Part shown: positions 1 through 6,400 of the stretch, in pieces
Layout of the letters: the number at the start of each line of letters is the position of its first letter
Numbering within the stretch: the stretch's first letter is position 1
From: an uncultured Clostridia bacterium
GTDB taxonomy: Bacteria > Bacillota > Clostridia > Oscillospirales > Acutalibacteraceae
Length of the DNA stretch: 7,370 nucleotides
Direction of reading: 5' to 3'
Assembly (NCBI GenBank): GCA_937919155.1
Contig: CALFPM010000051.1
Location: forward strand, 1 to 7,370
The notes under the pieces: model-generated
What the model saw: only the letters and a program-made list of their open reading frames with translations
The model's database searches: none
Told to the model about the DNA's origin: nothing
Made by a program: the position numbers and the translations under genes

Positions 1-419
1 TCCGCTACCGCACCCGCGGTATCTGCGTTCTCTGCCGCAAGCAGTGCTCCTGCGGCAGAACTCTCATTAAGATGTCGAAGCCCATGGGCAGAAGCGACGA
101 TATGCTCATCATCCGCGGCGTAAACGTATTCCCCTCACAGATCGAAACCGTTCTCATCAAGGAAGGCTATTCCCCCAACTACCTCATCGAGGTCGACCGC
201 GTCAAGAACAACGACACCCTCGACGTTTACGTTGAACTTAACCCCGAGCAGTTCTCGGATACCGTCCGTGATCTTGCAATTATGGAAAGATCCCTCGCCG
301 AGGCGATCAAGACGATGCTCGGCATCAACCCGAAGGTTCACCTCGTCGCACCCAAGTCGATTCAGAGAAGCGAGGGCAAGGCAGTCCGCGTTATCGACAA
401 GCGTAAACTTCACGATTGA
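1..419 (+). CDS. paaK: Phenylacetate-CoA ligase (PaaK family), C-terminal part, 5' truncated by window edge
   Basis: This is an ATP-dependent aryl-acetate:CoA ligase of the ANL superfamily, cytoplasmic, which forms an acyl-AMP and then the CoA thioester. About 138 codons are visible in the frame starting at base 3. The reading opens with RYRTRG, the A7 motif region, then a Cys-x-Cys-Gly-Arg-Thr element at bases 54-62, then the hinge motif GRSDDMLIIRGVNVFPSQIE (bases 93-152), which is diagnostic of PaaK. The AMP-binding C-terminal subdomain follows and ends in SEGKAVRVIDKR, which carries the A10 lysine. An ACT-domain gene starts 14 nt after the stop, as in clostridial iorA-iorB-paaK-ACT operons that process aryl pyruvates, so aryl acetates are the likely substrates (inference). 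Codon use is strongly biased to C-ending codons, suggesting high expression. Oddity: the usual Asp after RYRTR is Gly (bases 18-20). Most of the protein lies outside the window. Confidence 0.93.
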   Translation, partial: RYRTRGICVLCRKQCSCGRTLIKMSKPMGRSDDMLIIRGVNVFPSQIETVLIKEGYSPNYLIEVDRVKNNDTLDVYVELNPEQFSDTVRDLAIMERSLAEAIKTMLGINPKVHLVAPKSIQRSEGKAVRVIDKRKLHD

Positions 420-427
420 AAGGAGTT

Positions 428-874
428 TCAAAAATGAGCGTAAAACAAATTTCCGTATTTATTGAAAACAAAAAAGGCGCGCTTGCGGCTTGCACGCGCT
501 ATATCGCCGACAACGGCATCAACATCCGCGCCTTTGACCGTGATAACCGTTTTTGCAGGCAGACACACCGCAAGGTCGCCGCTTTCTTTGAGCTTGCCTG
601 CATTGATGCACAGTTTGTCGGGGCAATCGGAATGTTCAAAATAAATGGTGCCGTTTTCCGCAACTATCTTTATATTGTATTCTCCGCCAAGGTTTATCTC
701 TCTTTTTTCTTTGACGGAGAAAAGCTCAACGGTTTCGGTTTCAATGCCGTCAACGCTTATGACAGCAACGGGTTTGTCCGACTGAGATTTTGCAAAAAAT
801 GCAAAAATCAGAGCAATAACCGCAACGGCGGCAATAACGGCAAGGTCGCCTTTTCTGATAAGTTTTGTGTTCAT
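428..874 (-). CDS. NusG domain II-containing membrane-anchored protein (3' end probably chimeric)
   Basis: This is a small extracytoplasmic protein of the NusG_II family, of unknown molecular role, often encoded near Rnf-type or FMN-dependent redox genes. From ATG 874 it has a short basic N-terminus (MNTKLIRKGD), one membrane segment at about residues 11-28, then a beta-rich domain with the family hallmark CPDKLCINAGKL (Cys84, Cys89) and AVCLPAKTVITV (Cys104). A TTG at 880 would overlap the apbE stop; ATG 874 lies 2 nt after that stop, so translational coupling is likely because no strong ribosome binding site is present. The family normally ends around ...VDAVVG, here at base 506. The remaining ~25 codons to the stop at 428 are the antisense of the ACT gene start and probably not native. 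Identity is firm; the C-terminus is doubtful. Confidence 0.85.
   Translation of the reverse strand: MNTKLIRKGDLAVIAAVAVIALIFAFFAKSQSDKPVAVISVDGIETETVELFSVKEKREINLGGEYNIKIVAENGTIYFEHSDCPDKLCINAGKLKESGDLAVCLPAKTVITVKGADVDAVVGDIARASRKRAFFVFNKYGNLFYAHF
434..535 (+). pseudogene. ACT-domain protein, only the N-terminal ~33 residues remain
   Basis: The start is ATG 434, chosen because AGGAG at 420-424 lies about 9 nt upstream; the in-frame ATG at 416 overlaps the ligase stop and lacks such a site. Residues 1-33 read as a classic ACT regulatory domain beginning, with MSVKQISVFIENKKGAL followed by YIADNGINIRA, the beta-alpha-beta start of the small ACT protein that normally follows paaK. Such proteins bind amino acids or related small molecules and normally run to roughly 140 residues. 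After A33 (base 532) the homology ends. The frame stays open to 1111, but that stretch is the antisense of the NusG_II and ApbE genes and has no ACT character. This is either a truncated gene or an assembly chimera. Identification of the start is firm; the status of the gene depends on the junction. Confidence 0.75.
506..532. other. Putative chimeric junction: segment that fits two unrelated genes on opposite strands
   Basis: Read on the + strand, this segment codes for the ACT motif ADNGINIRA. Read on the - strand, it codes for GADVDAVVG, the usual extreme C-terminus of NusG_II proteins. Left of it only the ACT/PaaK reading makes sense; right of it only the NusG_II/ApbE reading does. No terminator or spacer lies between the two convergent genes. 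A short shared word of about 20-27 bp linking two genomic locations is what a k-mer assembly error, or a recombination at microhomology, would leave. Confidence 0.65.
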
Positions 875-876
875 AA

Positions 877-1875
877 TCAATGTTTTATGAGGGTGAAAGC
901 ATCGCTGTCGGGAGTTATGCTTATTCCTGGATTTTCTTTGAAGTGTATTTCACCGTTTTCGGTGATGAAAATAACCTCTGCACCGAATTCTTCCGCAAGG
1001 GCAAAGCCTTTTTCAATGCCGAGCACAAAGCAGGCGGTTGAGAGTGCATCGCTGAGAAGACCGTTTTCGGAAATAACCGTTGCGCTGACAACTCCGCTTT
1101 CCGCAGGGTAACCTGTTTCGGGGTCAAGGATATGATGATATTTTTTGCCGCCGCTTTCGAAGCTTTGCTCATAGCTGCCCGAGGTTGAAATGCAGCACTG
1201 ATTAACCGTCAGCTTTGCGGCGTAATCCGAACCGCCGAACGGATTTTTGACGCCTACGGTGAAATCGCCATCGCCGAAGAGAAGCACACTTCCGCCAACG
1301 CTGATAACGGCGCGGCTAACATCGGCGGTGCCAAGGTAATCTTTTATCTCATCAAGGGCAATTCCTTTGCCCGATGCACCGAAATCAACAACGGCATTTT
1401 TATCTGTAAGAGTGATTTTTTTGCCTGAAAGAACAACTTTTTCGAATCCGCTGTGAGAAAGGACTTCTGCAAGCAGGGCACTGTCGGGCACAGAGGGTGT
1501 GCCGCCGAAATTCCAAAGATCGCTGACCGCACCGAGGGTGTAATCAAAAGCACCGCCGCTTTTTTCGCAAACCTGAGAAAGCTGTGAAAAATAAGCGAAA
1601 AGCTTTTCGTCTGCAACTGCTTCGCCGCTTTTGTTGAGATTATAAACAAATGAATCTTCTGCGGTGCGGGAAAGAATCTTTGCATCAAGAGTGTTGATGA
1701 TATTCTTCACTTCTTCGCTTGTTTCCTTAAGCTTTCTGCCTTTTATTTCGCCTGAAACAAAAGTGTTCATTGCAAAGAAGTCAAAATTGAGGGCAGGTCT
1801 GACGGCATCGGCAATAATCAGCAATGCAAGCAGTGCGGCGGCGAGAACAGCCGCAATTTTTGCGATTTTTTTCAA
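877..1875 (-). CDS. apbE: FAD:protein FMN transferase (ApbE family)
   Basis: ApbE transfers FMN from FAD to a Thr/Ser of extracytoplasmic redox proteins such as RnfG, RnfD and NqrC, and needs Mg2+. The 332-residue length is normal. A hydrophobic N-terminal segment at residues 6-24 forms a signal anchor; no lipobox cysteine is present, unlike many ApbE lipoproteins. Motifs in order: AFDYTLG (109-115), DFGASGKGIALD (164-175, flavin site), ISVGGSV (191-197), TSGSYEQ (231-237), the hallmark HHILDPETGYP (247-257), and GLLSDALSTACFVLG (272-286), whose Asp276 belongs to the metal-binding loop. The start is TTG 1875, because GGGGAGG at 1884-1890 sits 8 nt upstream and nearby ATG and GTG codons are out of frame. 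The NusG_II gene follows directly, so the two are probably one transcript. No flavoprotein acceptor gene is in the window, so its target is unknown. Confidence 0.95.
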   Translation of the reverse strand: MKKIAKIAAVLAAALLALLIIADAVRPALNFDFFAMNTFVSGEIKGRKLKETSEEVKNIINTLDAKILSRTAEDSFVYNLNKSGEAVADEKLFAYFSQLSQVCEKSGGAFDYTLGAVSDLWNFGGTPSVPDSALLAEVLSHSGFEKVVLSGKKITLTDKNAVVDFGASGKGIALDEIKDYLGTADVSRAVISVGGSVLLFGDGDFTVGVKNPFGGSDYAAKLTVNQCCISTSGSYEQSFESGGKKYHHILDPETGYPAESGVVSATVISENGLLSDALSTACFVLGIEKGFALAEEFGAEVIFITENGEIHFKENPGISITPDSDAFTLIKH

Positions 1876-1883
1876 ACACCATA

Positions 1884-1890
1884 CCTCCCC
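1884..1890 (-). promoter_or_regulatory. Ribosome binding site fixing the TTG start of apbE
   Basis: On the - strand the sequence reads GGGGAGG, then an 8-nt spacer, then TTG at 1875. The ATG at 1882-1880 and GTG at 1879-1877 are too close to the site and out of frame, so TTG is the only sensible start. Confidence 0.8.
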
Positions 1891-1904
1891 AATTATAATT
1901 ATAT

Positions 1905-1933
1905 ATAATACACTCTATTTTAAATTATTTCAA
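1905..1933 (-). promoter_or_regulatory. Sigma-A-type promoter for apbE-NusG_II
   Basis: On the - strand TTGAAA (1933-1928) is followed by a 17-bp spacer and TATTAT (1910-1905). This is close to the consensus and about 15-20 nt upstream of the apbE ribosome binding site. The surroundings are very AT-rich. No operator repeat was recognised. It is predicted from sequence only. Confidence 0.55.
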
Positions 1934-1975
1934 CATTTTTTATAGATTTTTATTAAAAAAATAATGGAATTACAA

Positions 1976-2003
1976 TTGAAATATGGCAAATTTATGGTAA
2001 AAT
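1976..2003 (+). promoter_or_regulatory. Sigma-A-type promoter for the alcohol dehydrogenase
   Basis: TTGAAA (1976-1981), a 16-bp spacer and TAAAAT (1998-2003). A start site would fall near 2010, leaving a leader of under 20 nt that contains the ribosome binding site. It is divergent from the apbE promoter, with the two -35 boxes about 42 bp apart. Confidence 0.5.
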
Positions 2004-2011
2004 CTAACTTG

Positions 2012-2017
2012 AAAGGA
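2012..2017 (+). promoter_or_regulatory. Ribosome binding site deciding the dehydrogenase start
   Basis: AAAGGA ends 9 nt before ATG 2027 but only 0-3 nt before the in-frame ATGs at 2018 and 2021. The longer upstream in-frame ATG at 1964 lies ahead of the predicted promoter, so 2027 is preferred. Confidence 0.7.
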
Positions 2018-2026
2018 ATGATGATT

Positions 2027-3130
2027 ATGTCAAATTCGGTATATATGCCCGTTAACTGCATATGGGGCAGGAATTGTGTTTCGCAAAACGGCAAGGAGCT
2101 TGCTCTCGGTAAATGCTGTCTTATTCTGACGGGTAAAAACGGCGCAAAGGCGAGCGGCGCGCTTGACGACGCGATTGAAACCCTGAAAAAGCAGGGGATT
2201 GAATATGCAATTTTTGACGGAATAGGGGAAAATCCGCTGATTTCCGATTGCCGCAAAGCAGGCGAAGCTGCAAGAAATGCGGGCGCGGATTTTATTCTGG
2301 GCATTGGCGGAGGCTCTGTGCTTGACGCTTCAAAGGCTGTTGCCATTTATGCCTCAAATCCTCAGCTTGAACCCATTGATATCTACAAGAGAGAATATGA
2401 AAACGCCGCCTTGCCCGTTGCTCTTATCGGCACAACGGCAGGCACGGGCAGTGAGGTTACGGCGGTTGCCGTGCTTACAAATGATGAAACAGGAGTGAAA
2501 AAAAGCATAAAGGGCAACGACTGCTATGCAAAGGTTTCGTTCTGCGACCCGAAATACACGGAGTCCATGTCATATAAAACCACGGTTTCAACGGCGCTTG
2601 ATGCTTTTGCTCACGCGGTTGAAGGCTTTTTCACCGAAAGATGCGAAGGCATACACAGGGTTTTTGCTCAGAACTGCATTCCCTCACTCTACAGATGCCT
2701 CAAATCAATTTCGCAGACGGGAACGGTCAATCCCGAACTGAGAGAACCTCTTTATTATGCTTCAATATATGCAGGACTTGTCATAAATAATTGCGGAACT
2801 GCATTTCCGCACCCTCTGGGTTATGTGCTGACGGAAAATTACGGTGTGCCTCACGGAATGGCGTGCGCTGCATTTTTTGCTCCGTATATTGACCGTTGCG
2901 CCGAATTTGCTCCTGAGAAATTTGCTCAGTTCACGGCAATGACGGAGGACATAAACGAAGTGAAAGCTGTTATTGCATCCCTCACCGACCTTGGCGGAGC
3001 ATCAATCGGCAAGGGAAATGCAGAAAAATACGCCCTGCGTTGGCAGAGCGTAATCCCCGGAAATTTTACCGCCTCTCCCGGCGGTCTGACGCAGAAAGAG
3101 GCGGCGGAAATCCTTGCTTTAATTATTTAG
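2027..3130 (+). CDS. Iron-containing alcohol dehydrogenase
   Basis: A group III (Fe-ADH) NAD(P)-dependent oxidoreductase interconverting alcohols and aldehydes or ketones in the cytoplasm, 367 residues from ATG 2027, slightly shorter than the common ~380-390. The N-terminal dinucleotide domain has GIGGGSVLDASKA (GGGS at residues 94-97) and the TTAGTGSEVT loop (about 136-145). The C-terminal helical domain holds the metal ligands: Asp192 and His196 in ALDAFAHAVEGF, His262 in FPHPLGY and His276 in GVPHGMA, all present, so the enzyme should be active. The loop usually reading LGLxHxxAHPLG is here NNCGTAFPHPLG, lacking the first His, which marks it as an atypical branch. It stands alone with its own promoter, so substrate and pathway cannot be given; a role in NADH disposal during fermentation is an inference. 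Its stop overlaps that of a small gene on the other strand. Confidence 0.93.
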   Translation: MSNSVYMPVNCIWGRNCVSQNGKELALGKCCLILTGKNGAKASGALDDAIETLKKQGIEYAIFDGIGENPLISDCRKAGEAARNAGADFILGIGGGSVLDASKAVAIYASNPQLEPIDIYKREYENAALPVALIGTTAGTGSEVTAVAVLTNDETGVKKSIKGNDCYAKVSFCDPKYTESMSYKTTVSTALDAFAHAVEGFFTERCEGIHRVFAQNCIPSLYRCLKSISQTGTVNPELREPLYYASIYAGLVINNCGTAFPHPLGYVLTENYGVPHGMACAAFFAPYIDRCAEFAPEKFAQFTAMTEDINEVKAVIASLTDLGGASIGKGNAEKYALRWQSVIPGNFTASPGGLTQKEAAEILALII

Positions 3131-3264
3131 CAACCGCATCCGCAGCCGCAATCGTTGTTTCTTGCTGCACCGCAGCCGCAACCTGAATTGAAGGTTGAAC
3201 CGCAATCGTTGTTGCAGAAAAGAAGAATGAGGATGATGAAAAGGCACCAGTTGTTATTGCACAT
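3127..3264 (-). CDS. Cysteine-rich membrane-associated small protein, 45 aa
   Basis: This short reading frame is well supported: on the - strand GGAGGT (3277-3272) lies 7 nt before ATG 3264, and it ends in TAA at 3127. The protein begins MCNNNW, has a hydrophobic stretch of about residues 7-17 (CLFIILILLFC), then a glycine/cysteine tail containing NNDCGS and NNDCGCGCGC. Ten of 45 residues are Cys (2, 7, 17, 21, 29, 31, 39, 41, 43, 45), and Cys is the last residue. The layout of short hydrophobic helix plus Cys/Gly tail resembles small hypothetical proteins seen in clostridia, but I know no function; metal binding or a membrane-linked redox or structural role is speculation. An internal repeat of the NNDCG unit suggests growth by duplication. 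The gene has its own leader with a hairpin and probably its own promoter. The stop codon overlaps the dehydrogenase stop tail to tail. Confidence 0.72.
   Translation of the reverse strand: MCNNNWCLFIILILLFCNNDCGSTFNSGCGCGAARNNDCGCGCGC
3146..3213. repeat. 14-bp direct repeat inside the cysteine-rich gene
   Basis: CCGCAATCGTTGTT occurs exactly at 3146-3159 and 3200-3213 (+ strand). On the coding strand it specifies the repeated NNDCG unit, and it is accompanied by repeated CCGCAGCCGCAA words that encode the CGCG runs. It looks like an internal coding duplication rather than a mobile or regulatory repeat. Confidence 0.6.
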
Positions 3265-3286
3265 GTATCTTACCTCCGTTTCCCGT

Positions 3287-3308
3287 TAAGCGGTTTATCT
3301 GCCGCTTA
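3287..3308 (-). promoter_or_regulatory. Hairpin in the leader of the cysteine-rich gene
   Basis: TAAGCGG (3287-3293) and CCGCTTA (3302-3308) form a perfect 7-bp inverted repeat with an 8-nt loop. It lies 9 nt upstream of the ribosome binding site, with no T-run after it on the - strand, so it is not a terminator. It may be an operator or a transcript-stabilising stem; its role is unknown. Confidence 0.4.
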
Positions 3309-3315
3309 CATTCAC

Positions 3316-3345
3316 ATCATATGTGGGCGGGGTAGGATGTGTTAC
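3316..3345 (-). promoter_or_regulatory. Possible promoter of the cysteine-rich gene
   Basis: On the - strand GTAACA (3345-3340), an 18-bp spacer and TATGAT (3321-3316). The -10 box is good and the -35 box is weak. The position, just after the terminator of the phosphoesterase gene, makes a separate promoter necessary for this gene. Confidence 0.3.
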
Positions 3346-3357
3346 AGGGATAATAAT

Positions 3358-3400
3358 AAAAATCCGACCTGATTCATTTGAGTCAAGTCGGATTTATTTT
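3358..3400 (-). terminator. Intrinsic terminator of the phosphoesterase gene, probably bidirectional
   Basis: AAATCCGAC (3360-3368) pairs with GTCGGATTT (3387-3395), and TGA/TCA (3370-3372/3383-3385) extends the stem past one mismatch. On the - strand the stem starts 11 nt after the phosphoesterase stop and is followed by TTTTTATTATTAT. On the + strand it is followed by TTTATTTTTA, so it can also stop transcripts coming from the dehydrogenase, which has no nearer terminator. Confidence 0.8.
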
Positions 3401-3406
3401 TACGGT

Positions 3407-6400
3407 TTAAATAATACCCCAGACAAGGTTCATAACCTTGCCGATGATGTTTGTGAAGAAGTTGACGATTTTCCACATGAAGTTCAGATTGATATCTGCA
3501 AGGAAACCTGCGATGCCGCTTCCCAATGTGTCAACGGGAGCTTTATCATCGGTTTTTTCAATTGCAAAGGTGTCAATCGCGGTTGCGTTTTCGCCGTCAA
3601 CCTCGTATGCGTTGTAATAGAGAGTGTCGCCGTCAACGGTGATTGCGCTGAACATTGAACCGTTAACATCCTCAATTGCTTCCGCACGGGGGAACTTTTC
3701 ATCTGTTGCCGCAGCATCCTTGGTGTGGTAAACCTTGACGCCTGATGTGCCACAGATGGTGTAGATTGTTCCGTTGGGATTATATTTGGTCACATAATCA
3801 ACGCTGTTGTAGGTTTTTGTGCCTGTCTTTGCAGGCATAACCGCGTTTGCATTGAGCACATCTGTTCTCAGATATACATGGTCGTGACCCTGAAGCACCA
3901 TATCAACGCCGAGATAGGGAAGAAGTGCGCCGAGCTGCTTTCTGAATCCCTCAACATCGCCGTCATCGTAGTGAGAGCCGTTGGAATAAAGAGCCTTGTG
4001 AAGAACAACGATTTTCCACTTTGCATCGCTTGAGCTGATGTCGTCAATCATCCAGTCAATCTGTGCATCGCTCAGCTTGTCGTCCTCATCATCGTTGGTG
4101 TTGAGCACGGTGAAGTGAACATCGTTGTAATCATATGAATAGTATACGCCTGTTTCAAGGTCTTGTTCGGGAATGTTGGGAAGAGCAAAATTCTCCGTTA
4201 TTGCAGCGCCCTTCTTTTCATGGTTACCCGTTGTGGGCATAAAGGGAAGGTCGAGAAGCGCATCGGTTGAATTGAACAGGTAATTCCAATGCTTCACATT
4301 TTCTTCTTCGTCAACCTGATCGCCTGCGGAAACGATGAAGCGTGCATCGGGATAAAGATTCTGCGCGGTTTCAACAACCTGAGCAAAGCGCTCATACTGG
4401 TCGCGGCGCTGAGCCTGCGGGTCGGTGAGATAGAAGAACGTGAAGGCTTCATCGCCGCCCTCTGCGGTGGTGATTGTGCCGACTTCGCTCCACCAGCCTT
4501 TTTCTGCATCGCCGATACGGTAGCTGTATTTTGTGCCGCTTTCAAGACCCGAAAGCCTGATGGTGTGTCTGTTATATGTTCTTGAGAAATAAAGCAGACC
4601 GATAATGCCCAGATCAGCGCCGGGATAAGCTTTTTCAACAGGCTCACACTTTGCGGTCACTTTCTTGCCGCTTGTGGGGTTGCCCGTGAACCTGGGATTC
4701 TCGCTGTAAGGCAGGATTTCAATGTCTGTGCCCTCAACGCTGTATTTTGTAAGCCATGTGATGCTCACTTCGCTTGATGAGTCCTCGCCGAGAGAAACTG
4801 CAATGTGCGAAGGCAGGCGGTAGTTATCCTGAGTTGCCTCAACCTCAACGGGGCCGCTGTAAGTGAGCGTGCAGTTGTTGTCGGGGGTTCCGTCATCCTC
4901 AAGGAAGGCGTTTGCCATCCAGCTGATTGTGTAACCCCAGGCTTCATACTGGCTCTGAGTGATATATTCGCCGAGAAGTGTGTTGATGATTGAATTGACG
5001 GAGCTGTATTCTTCGGGAACAAGGGGAATTGCAAGAACGGAGCTGATAAGATTGATAAAGCTGTTGTCGCCGCCCAGAAGCATTTCAAGTCCGCCCTGAA
5101 TGATATCGCCGAAGATGCTGAATGCAGTGCCATCGGGGAAAAGCTCGCCGGGATTGAATTTGAGGTTTGCAAGAATTTCACCCTGCACAAGATCGTCAAC
5201 AACAACCTCAAGGAGAAGAGCAAAGAACTTTTCTGCGAGCTCGCCGCTTTCAAAGCGTTCAAGCGCATCCGTCATATAGGGATAGCCCGAAATATCCTCA
5301 TCGCCTGCATAGTGGAGGATGAGAAGTGAGGTTGCATAATCTGCAAGGGTGCATCCCTTGCCTGTGAGCTCAATGCCCACAAATTCGTTGGGCACGGTTG
5401 CCTCAAGAGTGCTTACTTCAAAGTTGAGGAGTTTATCGATGATTGCATCAACCTTTGCGATTGTGCCGTCAACATCGTTTATGTAAACTTCATCAATCTG
5501 TGAGAAAAGGTCGTTTGCAAAGCCCATAACATTTGAGCTGACGGTGAGAATTTCAACATCACCGATTGCAAGACCGTTGGTTCCGAGAGCGTCAACAATA
5601 ATCTTTTCCAGGTCAAGATTTTTTGTTTTGAGATATTCGCCGAGACCGCCGACTGCCTGAATTTCTTCAAAAAGGTCTGCGATAAAGGGATAAACAAGAC
5701 CCTGGATAAGGTTCTTTACGCCGCCTTCACCGAAGGTCTTTTCATATGAATAAGTATACTTGAAAGGTGATTCGTAAACAGTGCCGTCATCGCCGATAAC
5801 GGGCTGATACTTGTCGATATCAAGTGTCTGCATATCCATTGAAATTGTTTCGCCGTCAGAGGTGAAGTCAACTATTTTGTAGTAGTTGGGGTATCCTGTG
5901 AGAGTGGGTGTGAGGATATCATAAACGGTTTCGCCGTTGTCGTTGACGTGAGAAACGGTGTTGTTTGAATGAAGATGACCTGTGAAAACATAGTTCATTC
6001 CTGCGTCTGCATAGGTTTCCGCAATTCTCATCCAATCCCTTACAACGAAGGGCCAGAATGTGGCTTCCTCAATGTCTGTGTGGGGAACGAGATTGTGATG
6101 CTGCATACCGATAACGGTGAGGCCGTTTTCCTCTGCTTTGTTGCATTCGTCAACAATCCATTCAAGCAAACCTTCGGCAAGCTGACCGTCTGTCATATGC
6201 TCGTTGCCCTCTGCGCCGTTATCTTCACTGTACATGCAGCTGTCAATGGCGATGAGTCTGTAGCCGCCGAGGGTACAGGCGTAGGAGAGCATACCGCCCT
6301 TTTTACCTGCTTCGGGAACAAAGAAACTGTCTGCCATATCAAAACCGAGGTTTTTGTAGATTTCTCTGAACTGCTCGGGAGATGTTGTTGCGGCAGGCAC

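Noticed and set aside
506..517. GCCG-ACAA-CGGC inverted repeat at the junction as a recombinase site
   Set aside because: Only 4-bp arms, inside codons of two conserved protein motifs, with no recombinase gene and no second copy in the window.
533..1111. Long + strand open frame continuing from the ACT start
   Set aside because: It is the exact antisense of the NusG_II and ApbE genes, which carry family motifs. Its translation has no ACT or other domain character.
1964..2026. Extended N-terminus for the alcohol dehydrogenase from ATG 1964
   Set aside because: The segment overlaps the predicted promoter, has no ribosome binding site, and family members start near the MSNSVYMP residues encoded from 2027.
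3131..3213. GC-rich repeats after the dehydrogenase as a CRISPR-like or REP array
   Set aside because: There are only two copies of 14 bp with no regular spacing, and they are explained by the repeated NNDCG/CGCG coding units of the small protein.
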